A stretch of DNA of 64,000 nucleotides from Pseudomonas putida (GTDB lineage Bacteria; Pseudomonadota; Gammaproteobacteria; Pseudomonadales; Pseudomonadaceae): contig CP163498.1 in assembly GCA_041071465.1 (NCBI GenBank), forward strand, positions 1,950,001-2,014,000, in the 5' to 3' direction. The stretch's first letter is position 1. Each line of letters starts with the position of its first letter. Shown here piece by piece: positions 57,659-64,000 of the stretch. Under the pieces are notes generated by a model. The model had not been told where the DNA came from, searched no databases, and was given only the letters and a program-made list of their open reading frames with translations. The translations under genes and the position numbers were made by a program.

Positions 57659-58504
57659 ATGGATCGCTTGTCTACCTTGTTGTCACAGTTCGGCGTGCGC
57701 GCAAACCTGTTTTACAGTGGCAAACTGTGCGGCTTGTCGTCTTACGACGGCGCTGACGGTCGTGGGTATATCCATCTGCTACAAGCTGGCAGTGTTACGT
57801 TACTGGGAGCCGATCGTAAGGAATTGCTGCTGATCCGGCCCAGCCTGATTTTTATGCCGCGCCCCAGCCGGCATCAATTGTTTGCCGGTGAGTCCGAGGG
57901 AGCTCAGTTGTTGTGTGCGTCAATGGAGTTTGAGGGTGGGGTCGATAACCCGCTGTCGGCTTCGTTACCCGATTGTCTGGTGTTGTCCCTGGATGAACTG
58001 CCAATGCTGGCCGATACGTTGAAATGGATGTTCGGCGAGGCGGCGGGTGCACATTGTGGTCGGGAGGCAGCGCTGGGACGGTTATTCGAACTGCTGGTCA
58101 TCCTGTTGTTTCGACATCTGCTTGATCACAACCAGTTGCGTACTGGAATGATGGCTGGACTGGCTGACCCGCGGTTGTCGCGCTCTTTGGTGCAGATTCA
58201 CAACGCACCTCATCGTGCTTGGTCAATTGCGGAACTGGCGAGCGAATCGAACATGTCTCGCGCGGCCTACGCGGTGCATTTCCGTGCCGTTATCGGGCAG
58301 ACGCCCGCCGATTATCTGCTGAGTTGGCGTATCAGCCTGGCGCAGAAGCGACTTCGTGAAGGACGGTCGATTACACTGATCGCCTCCGAAGTCGGTTATG
58401 AAAGTCCTTCGGCACTTGCGCGCGCGTTTCGACGCAAGACGGGCTACAGTCCTCGGGACTGGATTAAAGACCTGGCAGGTTCAGATGATGGAGCGATGGC
58501 CTGA
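57659..58504 (+). CDS. AraC-family regulator, RclR-like
   Basis: 281 residues from MDRLSTLLSQFGVRANLFYS: an N-terminal cupin_6 domain (RPSLIFMPRPSRHQLFAGES, ~61-80) and two C-terminal HTHs (WSIAELASESNMSRAAYAVHFRAVIGQTP, then ITLIASEVGYESPSALARAFRRKTGYSPRDW, in blocks). Layout and cysteines near residues ~22 and ~86 recall RclR, the reactive-chlorine sensor. Convergent with a YkgB/RclC-like gene, the RclR target family. Start 57659 chosen by homology; 57590 and 57623 are alternatives. Confidence 0.82.
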   Translation: MDRLSTLLSQFGVRANLFYSGKLCGLSSYDGADGRGYIHLLQAGSVTLLGADRKELLLIRPSLIFMPRPSRHQLFAGESEGAQLLCASMEFEGGVDNPLSASLPDCLVLSLDELPMLADTLKWMFGEAAGAHCGREAALGRLFELLVILLFRHLLDHNQLRTGMMAGLADPRLSRSLVQIHNAPHRAWSIAELASESNMSRAAYAVHFRAVIGQTPADYLLSWRISLAQKRLREGRSITLIASEVGYESPSALARAFRRKTGYSPRDWIKDLAGSDDGAMA

Positions 58505-58548
58505 AACATCTAACTGCTCCGGGCCATCCCGGGTGGTCGATCATCGGC

Positions 58549-59058
58549 TCAACGGCGTTCCAGCTCCGTCAGAGAATGGCCAGCCACGAAAATCGAAGCG
58601 GCAAGTAACCCGATGTCTTTAAGTAGAAACTGACCTGGAGCGACCGTAATAGCGGGAAAACCGAGGCCGGGTTCGATCACGCCGGGGGTCGAGAACATGA
58701 AGCTCAAGGTGGTGAAAAAGAGTCCGGCAGAGAGCACGCCACCTATCAAAGAAAGCTTCGGTGACAGCAAGCGACCTGCAATCAGTATTCCGATCGAGAC
58801 CTCCAGAACGCCAAGCAGATTGGAGAAGGTGTCGACACTGAAAATCTCATAAACCCAACCCAGGAAAGGGCTGTTGCTCACCAGCGGAACCAGTCCGACC
58901 GCTTCGTAGTGTGTGAACTTCATTCCGCCGAACCAGAAGTAAATGACGGCGAGCGCAAAATAGGCCCCGTAGATGCCAAGCGCCATGGTTTTGAACCCGA
59001 GCGTTGAAGGGTTTTGTGCGCTGTTGGTTTCGTAGTTCTCGATTCTGAAGGTTTTCAT
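58549..59058 (-). CDS. YkgB/RclC-like (DUF417) membrane protein
   Basis: 169 residues with four transmembrane helices. Signature FGGMKFTHYEAVGLVPLVSNSPFLGWVYEIFS (~42-73, in blocks), LGVLEVSIGILIAGR, FMFSTPGVIEPGLGFPAIT and GQFLLKDIGLLAAS match DUF417, the family of RclC that is induced by hypochlorous acid in E. coli. ATG at 59058 with GGAAG upstream. Its convergent neighbour is an RclR-type regulator. Confidence 0.85.
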   Translation of the reverse strand: MKTFRIENYETNSAQNPSTLGFKTMALGIYGAYFALAVIYFWFGGMKFTHYEAVGLVPLVSNSPFLGWVYEIFSVDTFSNLLGVLEVSIGILIAGRLLSPKLSLIGGVLSAGLFFTTLSFMFSTPGVIEPGLGFPAITVAPGQFLLKDIGLLAASIFVAGHSLTELERR

Positions 59059-59304
59059 GATCAATGCTTCCAAGAGTGTGGTGAGGAACGCTAATCAGCA
59101 ACCCTGCGCGGTGTGCGTTGGGAGTCGATACAGTGTTGCCTTTGTCCGCACGCTCGTGGCGTCTGAACGTATTGCGTTCGGTGCAGATCGTCTCGACTCA
59201 TTCAGGTCTAAAGCGATCGCCATGCTCCCTGGCGGCACCATTTAAACCGTTTCTGAATGGCATAAAACAAGAGTCCTCGACGTCGGCTTTGGGTCGATAG
59301 ATGC

Positions 59305-59413
59305 CGGTCAAGGCGCTCCTACTGTGCTGGTCAGATCCGGTGCAAGCGGCTGGTCAAGTCGAATGCAGATGACCGGTCAGCGGCAATGCAAAAGCGTGGT
59401 CAAGTGGAGTGCA
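59305..59413. repeat. Five iterated repeats with an exact 23-bp period
   Basis: Units start at 59305, 59328, 59351, 59374 and 59397, consensus YGGTCARNNNNRRTGCA (for example TGGTCAAGTCGAATGCA); the first unit keeps only CGGTCA. Such multiple GGTCA...TGCA repeats form the ends of IS21-family elements, but no istA/istB is present, so either an IS21 end remnant or a protein-binding array 140 bp inside the island's right end. Confidence 0.7.
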
Positions 59414-59555
59414 ATTGCCCAGCCAATGACTAAATCCCATTGCCTATGGACATTTTCGAGTCTGATGTCCACGTTCATTCAAGATATCCATGGACACTTT
59501 ATGAGCAGTCCAAACCGTTCGTTTACGCCGCCTTCAGCGCTTGTCCATTGATACT

Positions 59556-59568
59556 ATGTCGACCGTGC
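59556..59568 (-). repeat. Right terminal inverted repeat of the island
   Basis: ATGTCGACCGTGC, exact reverse complement of the left end. Followed by ATGT and then GCGGCTAC of comM. Nearby ATGGACA/TGTCCAT motifs at 59446, 59465, 59487 and 59542 mirror those at the left end. Confidence 0.85.
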
Positions 59569-59571
59569 ATG

Positions 59572-60018
59572 TGCGGCTACCTGGGCGACCCCACCGGCCG
59601 CTGCCGCTGCAGCACCGAGCAGATCGCACGGTATCGCAACAAGCTGTCCGGGCCACTGCTGGACCGCATCGACCTGCACCTGACCGTGGCCCGCGAGAGC
59701 ACCACGCTGAACAACCAACCCTGCGGTGAGCCCAGTGCCGATGTGGCGGCCAAAGTGGCCCAGGCGCGCGCGGTGCAGCACAAGCGGCAAGGGTGTGCGA
59801 ATGCTTTTCTCGATCTCGAGGGCTTGCGCCGCCACTGCGGGTTGGCGCCGGCGGACCAGGCCTGGCTGGAGGGGGCCTGCGAGCGGCTGACCTTGTCGTT
59901 GCGATCGGCACACCGGTTGTTGAAAGTGGCGCGGACACTGGCGGACCTGGAGTGTTGTGAAACGATTGGCAGGCCGCATCTGGCCGAGGCCCTGCAATAC
60001 CGACCAGGGAGCGGTTAG
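59572..60018 (+). pseudogene. comM: comM 3' portion
   Basis: Continues the ComM sequence after the island: CGYLGDPTGRCRCSTEQI, then YRNKLSGPLLDRIDLHLTV (arginine finger region) and the C-terminal helical domain (LSLRSAHRLLKVARTLADLE) to the stop. Frame and residues join directly to ...NPCPC at 40285 once the island and one shared TGC codon are removed, giving ~496 residues. No start signal of its own, so presumably untranslated. Confidence 0.9.
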
Positions 60019-60193
60019 ATTCGCCTTGTGCGGCCCATGGCTGCTCGCCAATTGATCGCTGGCCACCGCTATCGTCTCTTCTATCAGGACAATGTTTCTC
60101 CCTGGCAGCAGATTGTCTGCCCCCACTCCAAGCCCCAGAATCGTCGGCCAAACTGTTCAAACGCTGCCCCGGCAGCTCATGGAGTACGAGCCA

Positions 60194-61981
60194 ATGCCAC
60201 ACGAAGGCAGCCTTCTGCAAACCGCGGTGATTTTCCTGCTTGCCGCCGTCCTCGCTGTCCCGCTGGCCAAGCGCCTGCAACTGGGTGCCGTGCTCGGTTA
60301 CCTGCTGGCCGGCGTGGTCATCGGCCCGCAAGCGCTGGGTTTGATCCGCGACACCGAAAGCGTGGCGCACATTTCCGAGCTGGGGGTGGTGCTGCTGCTG
60401 TTCATCATCGGCCTGGAACTGTCGCCCAAGCGCTTGTGGCTGATGCGCAAGTCGGTGTTCGGTGTCGGTACTGCCCAGGTGCTGCTGACCGGCGCGCTGA
60501 TCGGTGCCATCGCCCTGTTCGGCTTCAGCCAGACACTGCCGGCTGCCATCGTGCTCGGCCTGGGCCTGGCGCTATCGTCCACCGCCCTTGGCCTGCAGAG
60601 CCTGGCCGAGAGCAAGCAACTCAACGCCCCGCACGGCCGCCTGGCATTCGCCATCCTGTTGTTCCAGGACATCGCCGCCATACCGCTTATCGCCCTGGTG
60701 CCGCTGCTGGCCGCCAGTGGCCCGGACACCAGTCACGGCGACAGCCTGCAACACGGCCTCAAGGTGTTCGCCAGCATCGCCGTGGTGATCATCGGCGGCC
60801 GCTACCTGCTACGCCCGGTGTTCCGCACCGTAGCCCGCACCGGCCTGCCGGAGGTGTCCACCGCCACCGCGCTGCTGGTGGTGATCGGCACGGCCTGGCT
60901 GATGGAAGAAGCCGGCATTTCCATGGCCCTTGGCGCCTTCCTCGCCGGCCTGCTGCTGGCCGATTCGGAATATCGCCACGAGCTGGAATCGCAGATCGAG
61001 CCGTTCAAGGGCCTGCTGCTGGGGCTGTTCTTCATCAGCGTGGGCATGGGCGCCAACCTTCGCCTGCTGCTGGACATGCCGCTGGTGGTGCTGGGCCTGA
61101 CCCTGCTGCTGGTGGCGGTAAAGCTGGTGCTGCTGATAGGCGTCGGCCGCCTGGTTGGTGGCCTGAACAGCGCCAGCGCCCTGCGCCTGGGCATGGTGCT
61201 GGCGGCGGGTGGCGAGTTCGCCTTCGTGGTGTTCAAGCTGGGCAAGGACCAGGGCCTGTTCGACACCCAGACCTACGACCTGCTGCTGATGACCATCACC
61301 CTGTCGATGGCCATTACCCCGCTGCTGATGCTGGGCTGCACCCGCGCCCTCAAACGCCCGCAACCGGCGCGTGAAGTGCCCGAGCAGTACAAGCAGATCC
61401 AGACGGATACGCCGCGGGTGGTGATCGTCGGCATGGGCCGCATGGGCCAGATCGTCGCGCGCATCCTGCGTGCGCAGAAGATCCCGTTCATTGCCCTGGA
61501 AACCTCGGTGGACACCATCGAGATGACCCGCATGTTCGAACAGGTGCCGGTGTTCTACGGCGACCCCCTGCGCCCCGAGGTGCTGCACGCCGCCAAGGTG
61601 GGTGAAGCGGAGTACTTCATCATCACCATCGATGACCCTGAAGCTGCCATTCATACCGCCGAACGGGTGAAACGCCTGTACCCACACCTTAAAGTGCTCG
61701 CCCGGGCACGTAACCGCCAGCATGTGCACAAGTTGGTGGATGCAGGCGCCGAGCCGATTCGCGAGACGTTCTACTCCAGCCTGGAAATGACCCGCCGGGC
61801 GCTGGTGGGGTTGGGCTTGAGCGATGAACAGGCGGCGGACCGTATTGCGCGGTTTACCCAACATGACGAAGAAGTGCTGGTGGCCCAGGGGCATGTGCGC
61901 GATGACCGGGCCAAGGTGATGCAGACGGCCAAGGAGGCGCGGGTGGAGCTGGCGCGGTTGTTTGATTCGGATGGGGATTGA
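60194..61981 (+). CDS. Kef-type cation:proton antiporter (CPA2 family)
   Basis: 595-residue inner-membrane protein: 12-13 helices of the Na/H exchanger domain (residues ~5-385; GYLLAGVVIGPQALGL, ELGVVLLLFIIGLELSP, LLFQDIAAIPLIALVP) and a cytosolic RCK/TrkA-N domain starting VVIVGMGRMGQIVAR (~414-428). Resembles KefB/KefC glutathione-gated potassium efflux systems; no KefF/KefG partner lies next to it. ATG at 60194 is chosen by homology (MPHEGSLLQTAVIFLLAAV). Confidence 0.88.
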   Translation: MPHEGSLLQTAVIFLLAAVLAVPLAKRLQLGAVLGYLLAGVVIGPQALGLIRDTESVAHISELGVVLLLFIIGLELSPKRLWLMRKSVFGVGTAQVLLTGALIGAIALFGFSQTLPAAIVLGLGLALSSTALGLQSLAESKQLNAPHGRLAFAILLFQDIAAIPLIALVPLLAASGPDTSHGDSLQHGLKVFASIAVVIIGGRYLLRPVFRTVARTGLPEVSTATALLVVIGTAWLMEEAGISMALGAFLAGLLLADSEYRHELESQIEPFKGLLLGLFFISVGMGANLRLLLDMPLVVLGLTLLLVAVKLVLLIGVGRLVGGLNSASALRLGMVLAAGGEFAFVVFKLGKDQGLFDTQTYDLLLMTITLSMAITPLLMLGCTRALKRPQPAREVPEQYKQIQTDTPRVVIVGMGRMGQIVARILRAQKIPFIALETSVDTIEMTRMFEQVPVFYGDPLRPEVLHAAKVGEAEYFIITIDDPEAAIHTAERVKRLYPHLKVLARARNRQHVHKLVDAGAEPIRETFYSSLEMTRRALVGLGLSDEQAADRIARFTQHDEEVLVAQGHVRDDRAKVMQTAKEARVELARLFDSDGD

Positions 61982-62184
61982 GGGCCTTTGTCGTACGCCT
62001 TGAGGGTTGTGGCGCCATTACGCGCACCCAAGAAACCATCACGGAATCGTCCGATTCTCAGCAAGATCCTACTTCCCGACCAACCATTTCCTACGTTACC
62101 GCCGATCCCGAGGATTTATCCTACACCCCGTGTCGACGCCCGTCTGATTGTCCGGGGAAGGCCTGCTCTCTAGGCTGACCGGGT

Positions 62185-62313
62185 CGCTGTCGGTTCAGCG
62201 ATCGGGTGTGGAAACCCGGCAGGTAATCGGAACAGCTGTCGTCATGGCAGTTGCACGCGGGAGGCCGTATGGCCTGCCGGGGTTCCGATAGCCCGGCTTT
62301 CCACCCCGCGTGC
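62185..62313 (+). ncRNA. Highly structured leader upstream of the DUF6124 gene
   Basis: Successive perfect stems: CGCTG-N6-CAGCG (62185-62200), CGGGT-GTGGAA-ACCCG (62203-62218), then a three-way junction closed by GCACGCGGG / CCCGCGTGC (62253-62261, 62305-62313) enclosing GGCC-GTAT-GGCC (62263-62274) and GCCGGG-N10-CCCGGC (62276-62297). It ends ~60 nt before the ATG. The regularity points to a cis-regulatory RNA; I do not recognise a named family. Confidence 0.6.
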
Positions 62314-62372
62314 AGCCGCCACCCTTCGCGTGGAAACGGATGGTGCCGGCCAACCTCTATCGGAGTTTGGCT

Positions 62373-62665
62373 ATGAAAAAGATTGTTCCCGATCCACCCC
62401 TCCCCAACACCACACAACGCCCTTTCAGCCGCTGCGATGCCGGCCATCCCCATTGTTCACCGTAAACCCCGGCGTCTCAGCCCACGACGCCCTGGTACAT
62501 GTCGCCCAGTACCTGCGCGGTGCCTACGACTGTGGCTACAAAGCCCTGGAGCATCTGGATGAGACAGGCAAAAGCCTGTTCTGGAGCAACCTAAACTCAC
62601 TCGAAATGGCAGAAGGGCTGGTTGAGGCACTGCTGGATGGGATTGAGTCACAGCCAATGAATTGA
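62373..62665 (+). CDS. DUF6124-family small protein, one apparent frameshift
   Basis: About 97 residues when one C is added to the run 62448-62451: MKKIVPDPPLPNTTQRPFSR ... CDAGHP joins to PLFTVNPGVSAHDALVHVAQ and ends LEMAEGLVEALLDGIESQ. Without correction the first frame stops after 30 residues. CGGAG precedes the ATG. Such proteins are numerous in pseudomonads, with no known function; they typically follow long leaders as here. Confidence 0.75.
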
Positions 62666-62684
62666 TGCCGCCTGTACCGGCCCT

Positions 62685-62764
62685 TTCGCGGGTGACCCCG
62701 CTCCCACAGGATCACCACTGGTTCTGAAACTGTGCAGTACCTGTGGGAGCGGGTTCACCCGCGA
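62685..62764. repeat. REP-like inverted pair
   Basis: Arms of 26 bp (25 matching; TTCGCGGGTGACCCCGCTCC start) 29 bases apart, the common P. putida-group form, between convergent DUF6124 and YcaC-like genes. Confidence 0.85.
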
Positions 62765-62783
62765 AGAGGCCAGCACAGCAAAC

Positions 62784-62820
62784 AAAAAAGGCCGGCCCCC
62801 TATAGAGAGAGCCGGCCTTT
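62784..62820 (-). terminator. Terminator of the YcaC-like gene
   Basis: On the minus strand GGCCGGC ... GCCGGCC with a 13-base loop followed by TTTTTTG; 22 bp after the stop codon. Confidence 0.85.
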
Positions 62821-62841
62821 GCGCGCACTGCTATGGGTTGG

Positions 62842-63471
62842 TTACTTACCCGCAGTCAACGCGTTGTAGCTGGTCATCAAATTCCGATAATCCGGAATGT
62901 GGTTGGAGCACAGCGCAGCCAGCCCTTCCACATCGTTGCGCCAGTCGCGGTGCAGCTCACAGGCCACGCCGAACCAGGTCATCAGCTGGGCGCCCGCCTG
63001 GCTCATGCGGTCATGAGCAGCATCGCGGGTCATTTCGTTGAAAGTACCGGAAGCATCAGTCACCACAAACACATCGAACTCTTCTTCCAGCGCCGACAGC
63101 GCCGGGAAGGCTACGCAGACCTCAGTCACCACACCGGCAATGATCAGCTGCTTCTTGCCGGTGGCCTTCACCGCCTTGACGAAGTCTTCGTTGTCCCAGG
63201 CGTTGATCTGGCCTGGGCGGGCGATGTACGGGGCATCCGGGAACAGGGCTTTCAGTTCTGGCACCAGCGGGCCGTTGGGGCCTTGCTCGAAGCTGGTGGT
63301 GAGGATGGTCGGCAGGTTGAAGAACTTGGCCAGGTCAGCCAGGGCCAGCACGTTGTTCTTGAACTTGTCCGGCTCGATGTCGCGCACCAGGGACAGCAGG
63401 CCAGCCTGGTGGTCCACCAGCAGCACGGCGGCGTCGTCTTTGTTCAGGCGGTTGTAGGTGAATTTGCTCAT
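62842..63471 (-). CDS. YcaC-like isochorismatase-family hydrolase
   Basis: 209 residues of the cysteine hydrolase superfamily: catalytic Asp in LLVDHQAGLL (~17-26), Lys in KQLIIAG and the nucleophile Cys in GVVTEVCVAFPAL (~113-125). The length and MSKFTYNRLNKDDAAVLLVD start match YcaC, an octameric enzyme of unknown substrate. Divergent from a LysR gene 136 bp away, which may regulate it. Confidence 0.9.
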   Translation of the reverse strand: MSKFTYNRLNKDDAAVLLVDHQAGLLSLVRDIEPDKFKNNVLALADLAKFFNLPTILTTSFEQGPNGPLVPELKALFPDAPYIARPGQINAWDNEDFVKAVKATGKKQLIIAGVVTEVCVAFPALSALEEEFDVFVVTDASGTFNEMTRDAAHDRMSQAGAQLMTWFGVACELHRDWRNDVEGLAALCSNHIPDYRNLMTSYNALTAGK

Positions 63472-63606
63472 GGTCTGTGCTCCTAAGGGTTATGAATTTT
63501 TCAGCAATTCGGGGTGTTTCGCGTTGATGGGCACAGATTAAAATCATCACCTTCACGGCGGTAGACTGCGAAAAATGCCTTTAGCGTTCCATTTGGAGAA
63601 CGATCA

Positions 63607-64000
63607 TTGGAAGACCTCAACTCCCTCTACTACTTCACCCAAGTCGTTGAGCACGGTGGCTTCGCCCCAGCCGGCCGGGCGCTGGACATGCCCAAGTCAA
63701 AGCTCAGCCGGCGCATCGCCGACCTTGAAGACCGCCTGGGCGTGCGCTTGCTGCACCGCACCAGCCGGCACTGCTCACTGACCGAGATCGGCCAGGCCTA
63801 CTACAACCGCTGCCTGGCCATGCGCGTAGAGGCCGAGGGCGCGGCAGAGATCATCGAGCGCAACCGCAGCGAACCACGCGGGCTGGTGCGCATCAGTTGC
63901 CCGACTACCCTGCTCAATTCCTGGGTTGGGCCGATGCTGACCCGCTACATGCTCAAGTACCCGCAGGTGGAGTTGTTCATCGAAAGTACCAACCGCCGTG
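63607..64000 (+). CDS. LysR-family regulator, N-terminal part
   Basis: The first ~131 residues of a LysR regulator, cut by the window edge. TTG start at 63607 with GGAG 8 bases upstream: LEDLNSLYYFTQVVEHGGFA, then winged-HTH ALDMPKSKLSRRIADLEDRL (~28-47) and LLHRTSRHCSLTEIG. The inducer-binding domain begins at GLVRISCPTTLL. Divergent from the YcaC-like gene, the usual layout for a LysR target. Confidence 0.9.
   Translation, partial: MEDLNSLYYFTQVVEHGGFAPAGRALDMPKSKLSRRIADLEDRLGVRLLHRTSRHCSLTEIGQAYYNRCLAMRVEAEGAAEIIERNRSEPRGLVRISCPTTLLNSWVGPMLTRYMLKYPQVELFIESTNRR

Larger units (their letters stand above)
40284..59568. mobile_element. GInt-like genomic island inserted in comM (19.3 kb)
   Basis: Ends are 13-bp perfect inverted repeats GCACGGTCGACAT / ATGTCGACCGTGC. 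The left end carries the gin-type operon of three consecutive tyrosine recombinases and a small fourth gene, all overlapping. comM is split cleanly: ...NPCPC | GYLGDPTGR..., with the TGC (Cys) codon present at both edges, so exact excision would restore comM. Junctions: attL CCGTGC-CCTT-GCACGG, attR CCGTGC-ATGT-GCGG, inferred target CCGTGC-CCTT-GCGG. The first ~7 kb is clearly AT-richer than the chromosome. Cargo: DUF2971 gene, COG4861-like gene, nitrile hydratase operon, ProQ-like, AraC and YkgB-like genes. Confidence 0.9.

Noticed and set aside
59305..59413. CRISPR array
   Set aside because: Repeats of 17 bp with 6-bp gaps and degenerate sequence; no spacers of 30 bp and no cas genes.

Overview
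The window reads as chromosome of a gamma-proteobacterium of the genus Pseudomonas, most likely the P. putida group. The evidence is high GC, the gene order pepP-UPF0149-zapA-6S RNA-ygfA, ubiD-rho-trxA-ppx-ppk, cyaA-rnk-cyaY-lptM-lysA-dapF-xerC and sutA-amtB-glnK-ubiK-comM, and REP-like inverted repeats between convergent genes. No rRNA, tRNA or CRISPR array was seen.

Layout. 1-39.0 kb is core chromosome: ubiquinone biosynthesis, cell division, 6S RNA, an HlyD/ABC exporter, ubiD, rho, thioredoxin, polyphosphate metabolism, class I adenylate cyclase, lysine/peptidoglycan precursor genes, XerC and the ammonium sensor/transporter pair. At 40.28 kb the comM gene (Mg-chelatase-like AAA+ ATPase) is cut by a 19.3-kb mobile island, and comM resumes at 59.57 kb. 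The right flank (60-64 kb) is core-like: a Kef-type antiporter, a small DUF6124 gene behind a structured leader, a YcaC-like hydrolase and a LysR gene cut by the window edge.

The island (40284-59568) has 13-bp perfect terminal inverted repeats. Its left end carries an overlapping four-gene recombination operon: three tyrosine recombinases in a row plus a small HTH/coiled-coil protein. This is the layout of GInt islands and resembles Tn554 tnpABC. Comparing both junctions with reconstructed comM gives CCGTGC-CCTT-GCGG as target and a different 4-bp spacer, ATGT, at the right end, as expected for tyrosine-recombinase integration with heterologous spacers. Cargo: a DUF2971 gene, an IS3 OrfA remnant, a COG4861/AbiEi-like gene with its own operator, and, on the minus strand, a complete nitrile-utilisation operon. 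Further right are a ProQ/FinO protein, an RclR-like AraC regulator with an RclC/YkgB-like membrane protein, and a set of 23-bp iterated repeats.

The nitrile operon runs nthB (beta), nthA (alpha, cobalt-type CTLCSC motif), an NHase accessory protein, cbtB, cbtA (cobalt uptake), a DUF1097 membrane protein, amiC (ligand sensor), amiR (ANTAR antiterminator) and an FmdA/AmdA amidase. Together these would hydrate a nitrile to its amide, hydrolyse the amide to acid plus ammonia, and supply the cobalt cofactor. Upstream of nthB I see a well-spaced sigma-54 -24/-12 element, a dyad at about -125 that could be an activator site, and a strong intrinsic terminator just before the nthB ribosome binding site. 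That suggests dual control: nitrogen limitation at initiation and inducer-gated antitermination through AmiC/AmiR.

A caution about the sequence: nine single-base indels, mostly in short G or C runs, break eight genes (the ABC exporter, ppx, ppk twice, elbB, a HAD hydrolase, comM, the COG4861-like gene, the DUF6124 gene). Each protein is restored by one base. This looks like sequencing or assembly error rather than decay, so these entries are given as whole genes with the indel noted.
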